Positions 19,370 to 29,446 of a stretch of DNA of 64,000 nt are shown here, piece by piece. The DNA comes from Trichomonas vaginalis G3 (taxonomy: Eukaryota > Parabasalia > Trichomonadida > Trichomonadidae). The stretch is taken from assembly GCF_026262505.1 (NCBI RefSeq), contig NC_067205.1, forward strand, positions 22,043,585 through 22,107,584, written 5' to 3'. Numbering within the stretch: position 1 is the stretch's first letter; each line of letters begins with the position of its first letter. Both the position numbers and the translations under genes were made by a program. The notes beneath the pieces were generated by a model. It searched no databases and was not told where the DNA came from. It was given only the letters and a program-made list of their open reading frames with translations.

Positions 19370-19918
19370 ACAAAATACATATATTAGAAATTATGAAAAT
19401 ACTTCTTTATTTAATAAACAATAAAAAGAGATTATTTAACAATTGGCTAATTTTAATTGGATGCATCTTAGAAATACTTACGCTGTTATTCAACAGTCAG
19501 ATGTATTGTTTTGGAAGTGACCCATGTTCGTTTCAAATATTGTTATAGGGAAATTGACCCAATATGAGTAAGTTCACTCTAACTCTATACGCTAATTTAA
19601 ATTATCCTTCTATTATGAACAAAAAGCAAACAATGGAAATTGTTCATTCAATATGAATGGATAATCGAGGAAATCTGCTTCTGAAATTCTTTTCATTCCT
19701 AATTGCCGTACCCTATGCATTTCCATAAAACCTTTATTATCACTTGAAACATTTTTTGTTCCCAAAATTCCGATTTCTGAGCAAATGAATAGCAAATTAT
19801 GTGTAGTATCCCATCATGAAAAATATGTGTGTTGAAATACGCGAAATCAATCATTCAAAAAGGCGGATAGTTTTTCAAAAATTGAGGGAAAGACGATCAA
19901 TTTTAAAGGAATTAATAA
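19370..19918. other. Intergenic, possible minus-strand relic
   Basis: A 60-residue minus-strand frame at 19613-19795 (with DNKGFMEMHRVRQLGMKR) looks protein-like but matches nothing I recognise and has no flanking domain. It may be a gene relic. Nothing else seen. Confidence 0.3.
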
Positions 19919-20806
19919 ATGTCTGAGCGAAGAAAAAGGAGAACTCAGAGTGCGGCAGACGTTGAGTTAGCTGGGCAATTACCTGGTACTGAACCAAGCC
20001 CTCTTACTCAGAGAACTCGTAGGAAATCAAATGCAAGACAGGCTCGTTTAGTAGCATTTCCCCAACAATTTTATCCAGGAATTTCTCTTCAAAATCAGAC
20101 ACACATGAACTTATCGCAGCCAGTATTCAATCAAATGGCGTTTCAGACACCACCAATGCCTGTTTATCCACCACCCCAGATGGTAAACAACTCTTTTATA
20201 TTCACTCTACTTCAACAACAGCGTGAAATACCATATACTTTAACAATAGATAAGACTCGCGTCGGAAAAGCAGTATTAACAGCTCAGCAGGGCGTCCAAA
20301 ATCTTACATTTTCAATTAACAATAATATATTTAGAAATGCGATTCCGCCTATAGATATATCTCCTTATATCATCCATGGTAATAATTTCTTGCAATTTTG
20401 CACTTTCGGATTTCCCAATCCAATTTTTGTTGAACTTAAGCTTGAAGATATCCAAAATCCAGAGCTACTACTCAGAAAAGTTATAGATACATTCCCGGCA
20501 GCCCCACTAATTCCTCATGATCCATTTACAGTTCCAACACAGACATTAGAATATCCGGGTCGTGGATTTAAATGTCAGCACTATCAATGCTTCGATCTTA
20601 AAGAATTTATAACGCGCGGTGTTACTCAGAACTTGTGGGATTGTCCAATATGTAGGCAAATTATCCCATTTGAAGAACTCCGCTACGATAGAGACTACAA
20701 CAAACAGGTAGGAATATTTAATCTATCTGACGGAGAGGATGCTACGAACTCATTATTCTCGGATCTTAGCAATCCTTTTGATAACAACAGTTTGTTCTTG
20801 GACTGA
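19919..20806 (+). CDS. SP-RING (PIAS/Siz-type) SUMO E3 ligase
   Basis: 295 residues. A basic N-terminus (RRKRR, residues 4-8, likely nuclear signal) and a Pro/Gln-rich stretch to about 95 come first. A beta-rich region (about 105-205) follows, in the place of the PINIT domain of PIAS/Siz proteins. Then comes the SP-RING: Cys219, His221, Cys224, then Cys242 and Cys245 in GFKCQHYQCFDLKEF and WDCPICRQIIPFEEL. SP-RING proteins help transfer SUMO from Ubc9 to nuclear targets. The tail GIFNLSDGEDATN has a hydrophobic-acidic pattern like a SUMO-interacting motif. No SAP domain is seen. Shorter than animal PIAS proteins. Confidence 0.85.
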   Translation: MSERRKRRTQSAADVELAGQLPGTEPSPLTQRTRRKSNARQARLVAFPQQFYPGISLQNQTHMNLSQPVFNQMAFQTPPMPVYPPPQMVNNSFIFTLLQQQREIPYTLTIDKTRVGKAVLTAQQGVQNLTFSINNNIFRNAIPPIDISPYIIHGNNFLQFCTFGFPNPIFVELKLEDIQNPELLLRKVIDTFPAAPLIPHDPFTVPTQTLEYPGRGFKCQHYQCFDLKEFITRGVTQNLWDCPICRQIIPFEELRYDRDYNKQVGIFNLSDGEDATNSLFSDLSNPFDNNSLFLD

Positions 20807-21722
20807 GATTTTTAATCCTCAATTTGTATGGACTTTTAAACAATTATATTATTTCAATCTAAAAAAAATTTGGATTCGGAAAAATTTCTTTTATTTTTGT
20901 GGATTTCGAAACGTAATAATTAAGTATGTTTAAATAAATGAAGATACGTTCTGGTTAATAATGTTTTTAGGACCTTCGTAAAAATTGAAAATATCGAAAT
21001 TAGACACAAATTCTTCCATAAGCTAAATATATGATCAGCATCATGTCATGAGTAAATTATGACATGACTGTTTTCGTATTAATTTTTTACGCAAATTTCA
21101 TTTCATAAAATTAGCCATTCACCAAAAGTTTATTTTGTGAAAAGCTCTGTAGTTTGGAAACATTTTTAGATATTAGTCCGATTATATAAAATTAAGGTTA
21201 ACCGTAGTTTTGGATAACTTTTTTTGTCCTTGAAATAAGGTTTGCATTGATTTGAGGATGAAAGAAGAATTAGCGTGATTCAAGCAACACCAAACGCAAG
21301 AGATTTATAACTCTTTGATAGGTTCCATCAAATGTTATTCAAAATAGATTGAACTAAATTATTACTGAAAAACAAGATCATTTGCTTACTTCTTGATATT
21401 TCTTTTTTATTTTCCCTGATAAACTGTGTGAAAATTTCAATAATCAAAAAAAATTAATAAAGGATCATCTCTGCCTGTTATATATGGTCCTTTATCATAT
21501 GGATATCGTAATCAAGTACAGTATTTACCTTGTTTCAACATTATATGTTTTAATTTTCAATTTCTGTTATGTCTTGAATTTCAATTACGAGTAATATATG
21601 TATGGATTTTAATGTGTCTGAGATAGAACAAATTCAAAAAAAAAATAAAAGCAAGCATGATTTAACAAGATTTTACCAACAATATTCTAAAAAGTATAAG
21701 TTTCATAGTAAACCAAGCATTA
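20807..21722. other. Intergenic, nothing recognised
   Basis: About 900 bases of A+T-rich DNA between the SP-RING gene and the minus-strand pair. No reading frame or repeat stands out. Confidence 0.5.
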
Positions 21723-22304
21723 TCATTTGCTTATGAATTCAGGATCATCTTCATTAAATATTTTGAGCATTGATCTATGGTTATCAATTTTGTTTTCACC
21801 AATTCCAGTAACTTTGAGATGAAAGAAAATATAACCAATTTCATGAGAATCTCGAAGATAAGTTTGTATAACTACAACTTTGACCGGTTTATCCAGGTTG
21901 TCTGCTAAAATTAAAGGATAATCTGAATTAATTTTGTAATCTTTATCTTCAGGATTATTAACTCCAAAAGGATTAAGATATTTCGCTAAGTTTAGTTCGA
22001 TTTCCTTATTTAATTGATTTATTATAAGCTGATTTGTAACAAATCTGAAATCATTCCATTGCCTGGAAATAATCGTGAAACTATAATCATCATAAACTGC
22101 CCCAGTACATATTTTTTTCGATGAGTCAAATATGAGGGTAGGATCAGGAAATGAGTTCAATACGGTACTAAAGTCTGGATAGTGCTTATTCTGAATAAGT
22201 ACTTCGAATATTTCGGTTTCTACAAGATATATGGCAAACTTTGGATGAATAAATAAATATTCGAATAAAGCATGTGTTCTAACAATATACTTCTTAAGAA
22301 ACAA
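21723..22304 (-). CDS. Unknown family, short member (193 aa)
   Basis: Paralogue of the next gene upstream (22529-23377). They share IISRQWNDFRFVTNQ, NLAKYLNPFG, YPLILADNLDKPVKVVVIQ, GYIFFHLKVTGIGENKIDNHR and SMLKIFNED. The N-terminal 55 residues are different (LFEYLFIHPKFAIYLVETE, hydrophobic). The protein stops just after FNEDDPEF, whereas the neighbour goes on for about 120 residues, so this is probably a 3'-shortened copy. No recognised domain, signal peptide or clear membrane segment. Function unknown; a tandem duplication. Confidence 0.6.
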   Translation of the reverse strand: MFLKKYIVRTHALFEYLFIHPKFAIYLVETEIFEVLIQNKHYPDFSTVLNSFPDPTLIFDSSKKICTGAVYDDYSFTIISRQWNDFRFVTNQLIINQLNKEIELNLAKYLNPFGVNNPEDKDYKINSDYPLILADNLDKPVKVVVIQTYLRDSHEIGYIFFHLKVTGIGENKIDNHRSMLKIFNEDDPEFISK

Positions 22305-22528
22305 CTCATATTTAATTATCTTGATTTATAACTTTACCATTTCAAAAGACTTCTCATTTTCATGTCACTTTATTTATGTACATATTTATTGCTATATATT
22401 ATAATTTGCCAACACAAAGTTAAAATTGTCCAATTTATAATTTCAATACATGATAAAATTTTATAATGATTTCAGTTTCACATGATGATAAATAATATTA
22501 TTCGAAGTTAAATAAAATGAATAAGTGT

Positions 22529-23377
22529 TTAGTCAATATGTTCTTTCAATGGTTCATAGTTTCTGCGTAATCTGAAATATCTTAAGAAGCATGTTGTAAT
22601 TTTTTTAGAATATTTTTGCCAAAAACGATGAAACTTAATCCGAAAAGGCGGATTTGAGAAATAATCGAAAAACAAATAACGGACAACTTTTGGATCTGAT
22701 GGCTGTGAGTCCATGATGGCTATAATGTCATAATATTGTGCTTTTAAGTTAATGTCCCAAAATTCATAATAAACAGTGCAGCCTGGTCTGATAACTTTCC
22801 GAAAGGGTACGAAATTAGTATTAAATAGTTCTGGATCTAAGATAATAAGATAATTGAAGTGAGAATCTTTTTCTGGGACAACAAAATGGTTAATGATTTC
22901 AATTTTATATTTGTTGAAAATTTCGGGAACATCTTCATTAAATATTTTAAGCATTGATCTATGGTTATCAATTTTATTTTCACCAATTCCAGTAACTTTG
23001 AGATGAAAGAAAATATAACCAAGTTTATGAAAGAAAAGGTGATAAGATTGAATAACTACAGCATTGACCGGTTTATCAATATTATTTGCTAAAATTAAAG
23101 GATATTGAGGATTAATAGAGATATGTTTGTCTTCTGAATCTTTAATTCCAAAAGACTTAAGATATTTTGCTAAGTTTGGTTCGACTTCCTTTTTTAATTG
23201 ATTTTGTATATGCTGATTTGTAACAAATCTAAAATCATTCCATTGTTTGGAAATGATTGTGCGATGTATGCCACCCAAAACTGTTCCAGTAATAGTATCG
23301 ATATAAGTATTATTCGATGGATCATATATAATGGTGGGATCAGGAGGGGGAAGCTCAAATTTTAATACTTGAACCAT
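22529..23377 (-). CDS. Unknown family, long member (282 aa)
   Basis: Full-length-looking member of a duplicated family. It begins MVQVLKFELPPPDPTIIYDP, shares its central 150 residues with the gene at 21723-22304, and adds a C-terminal part (YLIILDPELFNTNFVPFRKV, CTVYYEFWDINLKAQYYDII) ending in a basic, aromatic stretch (RIKFHRFWQKYSKKITTCFLRYFRLRR). Mixed alpha/beta, soluble-looking. I do not recognise it. Because both copies are on the same strand 225 bases apart, they arose by local duplication. Confidence 0.65.
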   Translation of the reverse strand: MVQVLKFELPPPDPTIIYDPSNNTYIDTITGTVLGGIHRTIISKQWNDFRFVTNQHIQNQLKKEVEPNLAKYLKSFGIKDSEDKHISINPQYPLILANNIDKPVNAVVIQSYHLFFHKLGYIFFHLKVTGIGENKIDNHRSMLKIFNEDVPEIFNKYKIEIINHFVVPEKDSHFNYLIILDPELFNTNFVPFRKVIRPGCTVYYEFWDINLKAQYYDIIAIMDSQPSDPKVVRYLFFDYFSNPPFRIKFHRFWQKYSKKITTCFLRYFRLRRNYEPLKEHID

Positions 23378-24170
23378 TAAATTTTATATCTTGAAAACTG
23401 CAAAATTAATTGAATTTTTAATAACTTTGTGTCAAAAAGTGAAAGAATGATGAAAACCATTGTATCTTGAATTTTTACATGAATGAGTTACATGTTTGTC
23501 CTCATTTTACAATGTGCTATTTTGATGTAACTATATTACAGTCCAAAGGAGGATTGATTTCAATGATATTATTCAGAAAAATTTTATATAACTTTTAGGG
23601 ATAATGATAACGATAGATTTTTATTCAAAATTTTGGAAACAAAAACAAACATGTCATAGAATAATATATCATATATTTTCATAAAATGTTTGAATAAACA
23701 TCAAGATGTATTGAAATGATTTGAAAATTCTAATTACAACATCTAATTTCATTTAATGTTATTGAAACTGATGATATGATACTGTACTATTTGTTCTATT
23801 ATATACCATATGACATTATGAAGCAGAAATCGATTGGAATTTTAATTTCCTTGAATTTTCATTGGGTTGTGCACAAATCACAATCTGACTTATGAAATTC
23901 ATATTATGAACCAAATTGAAAACAATTTAATAATATGAGCTCAATTTTTCATGCATTTTTTGTGAAAGATTTTAAAAATTCAATTATTCTAAACAATATT
24001 TGCATGTACTTACACTCTTTTCATCTTGTTTATTTGAAATTTTATTAAATTTAAATTCGATTCCTGAATCCTTTGAATATGTCAAATTTTTCTGTAAATA
24101 ACTCCGATCAAATCATTCACAAAATTATCGCAAAAGTGACTTATATTGAAATAATAATAGGTCAGGAAAA
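23378..24170. other. Intergenic, one promoter-like motif
   Basis: Divergent region between the minus-strand gene starting at 23377 and the lipase-like gene at 24171. AAAAGTGAC at 24132-24140 lies 31 bases before the 24171 ATG. Otherwise nothing recognised. Confidence 0.45.
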
Positions 24171-25379
24171 ATGTTTTGGTTTTTCAATGTTGTAGTATCT
24201 TCCATGCCGCCAATTGTTCTTCTCCCCCCATTCTATGGAACGCAGCTCTTTACTACCTACGAAGATAAGGAACTTCCTTGGTACTGTCCAAAATCTATGA
24301 AAGACGAATTGATTTGGGTGGATGCCACTATGTTTATTTCGAAGAGAAAGGACTGTTTATGCAAACTTCTTACTCCAAGATTAGATTCCGATGGAAAAAT
24401 TCGAAATTATAAGAACATTTCGATTTATGTCAAGGATTTCGGAGGAGACGAATCAGTTAGATACGCTGCAAACGCTAAGATATTTAACTACTCATTTGTT
24501 GAATCCATGGCTGGAATTATCGATATCTTAAAAGGACAGGGTTACACTCTTAAAAAGGATTTGTTTGTTGCACCATATGATTGGAGAATCTCGCCGGCGT
24601 TTTCAGAAGATTTTCATCAAGATCTAAAAATTTTGATTGAAAATGCCTCCAAAATTAATAACCAGAAGGTCACATTGTTCGGATTCTCTCTTGGTGGTTT
24701 CAATTCACAACAATTCTTATCAAAAAGAGTAAATCAAGCCTGGAAAGATCAATTCATCGAACAACTCATTTTACTTGCACCATCTTTCGTTGGCACAACG
24801 AGTAACTTACTCTATTTCTGGACCAGATCATCTCCGCTCGTTCCTTTCTATCATGCCCCTGAATTAAAAGAATTAGTTGAAGGATGGCCATGTATTCACA
24901 GCCACAACCCTAATTTAATAGTTTTCGGTAACAGAACAGTCGTTATTGGACCGGATGGCACTAATTACACTTCAGAAAAAGTTTTTGAGTTCGCATCAAA
25001 ATTTAATCTCATTCGTCCTAAGTATTTTGAGATGTACAAGAAGTCATATGAAATTACCAAGAGCTATCCAGAAGAACCGCATGTTAAAACTACTCTTCTT
25101 TTCAATTCTGGTCTTGATACAACCGAAATTCTTGATTTTAAGAAGGGATGGGACAAATATCCACATGAAATATTTACTCCAGGTGATACAAGGATTCCTG
25201 CTCATGGAATGGAATGGGTTTGCAAGAATTGGTCGAATATCAAGTGTTTCGACTTCAACAGACACAACAAACAGTTTGAACATCAAGCTCTCATCAATAA
25301 TCCAAGAGTTGTTGACTATGTATGTAATATCACGAATCATTTGGATTTGATTCCTCAAGAACCTGAAATTTCTTTATAA
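24171..25379 (+). CDS. LCAT/group XV phospholipase-like acyltransferase
   Basis: 402 residues of the lecithin:cholesterol acyltransferase family, alpha/beta hydrolases that move or release the fatty acyl chain of phospholipids. A short hydrophobic N-terminus (MFWFFNVVVSSMPPIVLLPP) may be a signal peptide; Met12 is an alternative start. The family opening IVLLPPFYGTQL precedes the WYCP lid region and YDWRISP (about 136-142). The catalytic Ser173 is in GFSLGG. Asp339 in PGDTRIP and His371 in FEHQALI complete the triad. Size fits the family. Probably secreted or in the endomembrane system. AAAAGTGAC lies 31 bases upstream. Confidence 0.92.
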   Translation: MFWFFNVVVSSMPPIVLLPPFYGTQLFTTYEDKELPWYCPKSMKDELIWVDATMFISKRKDCLCKLLTPRLDSDGKIRNYKNISIYVKDFGGDESVRYAANAKIFNYSFVESMAGIIDILKGQGYTLKKDLFVAPYDWRISPAFSEDFHQDLKILIENASKINNQKVTLFGFSLGGFNSQQFLSKRVNQAWKDQFIEQLILLAPSFVGTTSNLLYFWTRSSPLVPFYHAPELKELVEGWPCIHSHNPNLIVFGNRTVVIGPDGTNYTSEKVFEFASKFNLIRPKYFEMYKKSYEITKSYPEEPHVKTTLLFNSGLDTTEILDFKKGWDKYPHEIFTPGDTRIPAHGMEWVCKNWSNIKCFDFNRHNKQFEHQALINNPRVVDYVCNITNHLDLIPQEPEISL

Positions 25380-25983
25380 TTTTTTCTTTCAAAATAAATG
25401 TAAGTAAAACTTTGATTTTAATAAGAACTAAGTTGTGTTTTTTTGAGAAGAAAGCATGATATTTTAAAAGAAATTTGAAAATTTTTCAGGAACATCAAGA
25501 GAAAAACTGTTTTAATCAATGCATCTATCCAAATCATTCGTTATCTTTCTTCTTTTTAGATCAATATTCCTCTGCATTCACATAATTTTCGATAAGCATT
25601 AAACTTCTCAATTATAATTATGTATGAAACTCATCAAGATGTTTTGAGTACTATTGAAGAAGTATCTGATTAATATACTGTATATTTAGAATAATAAAAA
25701 TTTACTGTCTCAAGTATCCAGATACCTCTTCAATAACTCAGAAATGTCCAGATGATTTAACTTCACGAATGGAATATGGTAATGGATGTGTAAAACAAAA
25801 TATATATCAGCTTGTCATAAATCATACTTTATTTCTTTTAACTTATGTTAAACATATACTTCAATATTTCTGCATGAAAATAATATGACCGGTGCTTCAC
25901 GCCATTAAAATATTTTTTTTCCATTCTTTCGGATCTAATAATTTTAACAGGTGTTAAATTAGCATAATCAAAGATACTCCAAA
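25380..25983. other. Intergenic, nothing recognised
   Basis: A+T-rich spacer between the lipase-like gene and the beta-helix-like fragment. No feature seen. Confidence 0.45.
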
Positions 25984-26613
25984 ATGCCTTCAGAATGCAG
26001 CGGATATCATTCTGCATTTCATCATTTTAAAGGCGATATCCAAATAACTAATATGAATACATCAAATCACAAAATTGCGCAATATGCTGCTTATGGAATT
26101 CAAGAGCCTTTGAGAACAGGAATTATGAATTTCACAACAGTATCAAATTCGTCATCTTCTGAAATTGCTGTTATTTATAATTATGGAACATTTAATATTT
26201 CGAACTGTAATTATCTAAATAATGAATTTTCTGGAAACAATGAAGCCATAATATTTTGTACTAGCTTATGCGCATTTTCAAATTGTTCTTTTATAAGAAA
26301 CAAAGGAAACTTCATATTTTCACGCAAACCATATGTTATTGATCATTGTTACTCTAAAGAAAACGAAGTCTCTCAAGCAATTAGAGGTTCTGAAACTAGT
26401 ATTGATCCGTGTGAACCAATAGATTTGTTGATATCGCATTATTCAACATATTATTGTCAAGTTGAATATAATGATAATAATCCAAATCTAGGACGAAATA
26501 AACAGAAATCACTTGAAGAAGTGAAACATGACAATTTTGATCTCAAAGAATTCAAAATTATAGTTAAAAGTATTTACAAGATAACATTTTGTCAGGTTTT
26601 GAACATTATCTAA
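25984..26613 (+). CDS. Beta-helix-like repeat protein, probably 5'-shortened
   Basis: 209 residues with repeated short strands containing Asn/Cys/Ser turns (FNISNCNYLNNEF, CAFSNCSFIRNKG, YVIDHCYSKEN), typical of right-handed parallel beta-helix proteins. It is distantly like the trio at 37557-42976. There is no signal peptide or membrane segment, although related trichomonad proteins usually start with a signal sequence, so the 5' part may be lost. The last 50 residues are Lys/Glu-rich and not repeat-like. A surface or secreted origin is inferred from the relatives. Confidence 0.5.
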   Translation: MPSECSGYHSAFHHFKGDIQITNMNTSNHKIAQYAAYGIQEPLRTGIMNFTTVSNSSSSEIAVIYNYGTFNISNCNYLNNEFSGNNEAIIFCTSLCAFSNCSFIRNKGNFIFSRKPYVIDHCYSKENEVSQAIRGSETSIDPCEPIDLLISHYSTYYCQVEYNDNNPNLGRNKQKSLEEVKHDNFDLKEFKIIVKSIYKITFCQVLNII

Positions 26614-28096
26614 TTTACATGAAAATACACAATAAATTTAGTTAACATTGATAAGATCATACCAAATGATCTCTGAGATAGGAGAGTCTTTTTTGGTAAA
26701 GAAAGGATTTGATATCAATCTCCTCCAATTTTTATGAATGTTATAACACAATTGATATGAGTTGCTAGAGTGAAATGTTTGTGCTGTACATAATGTTGTA
26801 AAAGCAAAAGATAATTGTAAAAGAACTCCCCTTCATATTGCAGAAAGAATGAATAATAAAGAAGTAGTTCAATTTCTAATTTATCATTGTGCAAATGTCA
26901 ATGGAAAAGATATTAATGAACAAACTTCCCTTCATTGGGCATCAAATTATAATTATAAAGAAACAATCAATATTTTTATTTTGCACAGGCTATAAATCGA
27001 GTAAAATGTGCAAATGATAAAGTTTAAACTTCATGAACACAAAAGAAAAGATTCCAAGTTGACATTAAAATTCTTTTTTATCAGTTATATACTATTAGAA
27101 TAAATTCTTTGATCTTTAAAACATTATTTTCGAAATGTTTTGTCTCAGTATTCATCTGAGTAAATTTTTGAGCAATAAAAGTGTTAAATTGAATAATTCA
27201 TAAAGGAAATTTAATATAATATCAGAAGTAATGAGATTAATGATAAGCAATGAGTCACCAAATTGGTCTAATAATGATTATTATTTGTTGGAGATAATTT
27301 TGAAAGAAATTAAAAATATTTTAATTAATGTATTTGATTGGATATTCTAACTGAAATATACTATTACTTTGCTCATTTTAAGGTGATTGTTAAATGTCTT
27401 GCAAACAGAACTATGAATATAAAAAAATGCCAAAATAATGAACTTTAAAGGGATGACTTTATATGATAAAAATAGGATTAGATCGTATATAGATAACATA
27501 AATGCTAGTTTAACGAGATGGTCACAATAATTGAATTCCGCAATACGTCAAATATGCTTAAATTCTGAAATTGGTAAGAAATTTCAGAGTACTAGCTGGG
27601 GCAATTTAGAATAGCTGGCATGATGTTGTGGCAATGACAATAAAAATGGCATTTCAATATTTGTCCTCTGAAAATGTTTCATAGGCAACTAAATTAAAAA
27701 TGTAACATGAAATTCTACCTATAGTGTATGTTATAGTTGTGATTTTTAAGCTTTCTGTTCAGAATGAATCAATAAGGTCAACCTCAAACAGAATATGCCA
27801 TATTGTTGCAAGTTTAGCAATTACTTCAATGTTGTAGATATGAATGTGATAATTACAATCCAATTTTAACGAAACGATGTCAAGGAATAATGAACAACTG
27901 AAATAAGTGACACTGTTTAGCGAAAATGTATGCTATAATGTTTTGTTATTAAATTTTTAATGAACGAACAGTATCATGCGATCAAGTTCTGAGAATTGTA
28001 ATCAATTTGGTATCCTGCCAAGCTTGTTTCCATTAAAAATGTGAATAAGATATAATAAAGTAGATATTTAATTAAGAGAGAATAATACAATTTTGC
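26614..28096. other. Intergenic with an ankyrin relic
   Basis: About 1.5 kb, A+T-rich. Apart from the ankyrin relic at 26774-26995, no reading frame, repeat or RNA is recognised. Confidence 0.5.
26774..26995 (+). pseudogene. Ankyrin-repeat gene relic
   Basis: Open stretch of 73 codons without a proper start that encodes about two ankyrin repeats: KRTPLHIAERMNNKEVVQFL and INEQTSLHWASNYNYKETIN, with the TPLH and SLHWA signatures. T. vaginalis has a very large ankyrin-repeat family, and whole members are several hundred residues. Flanking DNA gives only short frames, so this is a decayed leftover. Confidence 0.75.
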
Positions 28097-28519
28097 TTAA
28101 ACGCTTGTGAAACGGTTGATGTAGTTTTCGTACTTGTTGCACATTCCTTCGATGAATGAGTACTTTGTCTTGGCTTCTGGACCACGACCACGCTTTCTCA
28201 TTCTTTCCATGCAAAGATCTGGTGTGGATTTAAGATAAATTACGACACCAGAAGTATTGGCAAGGTGCTGGATGTCAGCTGGTGTAACATTCTTTGTTCC
28301 AAAGATTGTTCCGAGGATTTCGTTTAAGATGGCATTAGGGCTTTGGCCGTAGTTGTTGATTGTGATAACTTTCATGTCACCTGCAAATCCTTGGATGCCA
28401 TACTTGTTTTGGACAGCTCTGGCCTTTTCGAGAACTGTTTCATCACCATCGCAGAAGATCATGGCGCATTCTTCTGGGAGACGCTCGATAACGAAAACGT
28501 CAGATTTGGATTCGAGAGG
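28097..28519 (-). pseudogene. Deoxynucleoside kinase, 3' half only
   Basis: The minus-strand frame is open from 28519 and has an internal ATG at 28462 (121 residues from there). It begins about VFVIERLPEECAMIFCDGDE, corresponding to the ER-motif region in the middle of deoxynucleoside kinases. It continues to VVIYLKSTPDLCMERMRKRGRGPEAK, the family's IYL-R-S/T-P ... ER ... R lid segment, then a C-terminal helix. The N-terminal P-loop half is absent and a stop lies immediately upstream, so the product cannot bind ATP. The base composition is still that of an expressed gene, so the loss is recent or reflects misassembly. Whole enzymes salvage deoxynucleosides, which trichomonads cannot make de novo. 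Confidence 0.75.
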
Positions 28520-28980
28520 TTATCGATTTTGTAATTTAATCGTTATCGTCTTTTTCTAAACGTGCATTTTTACATTAAAAGCAATGCAACTCCAAAATTA
28601 ATTGGTATTTAGACTTTAATTAGGTGCAGACAAACGAAATGCAGTCCAAATATTTTGGTGATATATGAATTACATAAATTTAGGGAAATTGAAATTATAT
28701 CTTTTTAAATTTTTAGGAAAACAGATTTATAGAATTGTTTAAGTCATCAAAATAATGCAGACTTAGGTCAAATTTTCCAAATTTAATCATTTGCAAGACT
28801 TTCAAGCGACTTCAAAATGTCGAAATATAAGTCCAAAAATAAAATTACGATTACAGTCTATCCTCAATTATTATCACGCTAATTATTGAGTGACCCATGC
28901 GTTCGTATGTATGTAATACCTTTTAAAAAGGAGATGAGAGAGATAAATTACATTTACAATTTAAATCTGATGTATTTACT
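28520..28980. other. Intergenic, nothing recognised
   Basis: A+T-rich spacer upstream of the tandem repeat. No gene seen; no trace of the missing kinase 5' half. Confidence 0.4.
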
Positions 28981-29296
28981 TGTTACATTTACAAATGTAA
29001 ATGTTTCTCGTAATGTTTACATTTTGTAAGTATAACGAATAAAAATGACGCACTTTTTTTACAAAGTCAAATTATGCGATACAACTTTACTTGTTACATT
29101 TACAAATGTAAATGTTTCTCGTAATGTTTACATTTTGTAAGTATAACGAATAAAAATGACGCACTTTTTTTACAAAGTCAAATTATGCGATACAACTTTA
29201 CTTGTTACATTTACAAATGTAAATGTTTCTCGTAATGTTTACATTTTGTAAGTATAACGAATAAAAATGACGCACTTTTTTTACAAAGTCAAATTA
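28981..29296. repeat. 111-bp tandem repeat, 2.8 copies
   Basis: Units start at 28981, 29092 and 29203 (TGTTACATTTACAAATG), with no difference seen between copies by eye. Each holds an 8-bp stem palindrome ACATTTAC-aaat-GTAAATGT and a GACGCACTTTTTTTAC stretch. The array ends 150 bases before the ATG of the UBR-type ligase gene, so it may be part of that gene's upstream region. Confidence 0.95.
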
Positions 29297-29446
29297 TTGT
29301 TCGATTTTTGCAGCTTGTAAACGATTAATTGTATAAAGCAATTGATATTAGCACGACATAACTGAATAATTTACATATTTTTAATTTTCCAATATTTTTT
29401 TCCATTTTCTTAGAAAGGCGGGGAAAATTTTAGAAAAAAAAAAGTA

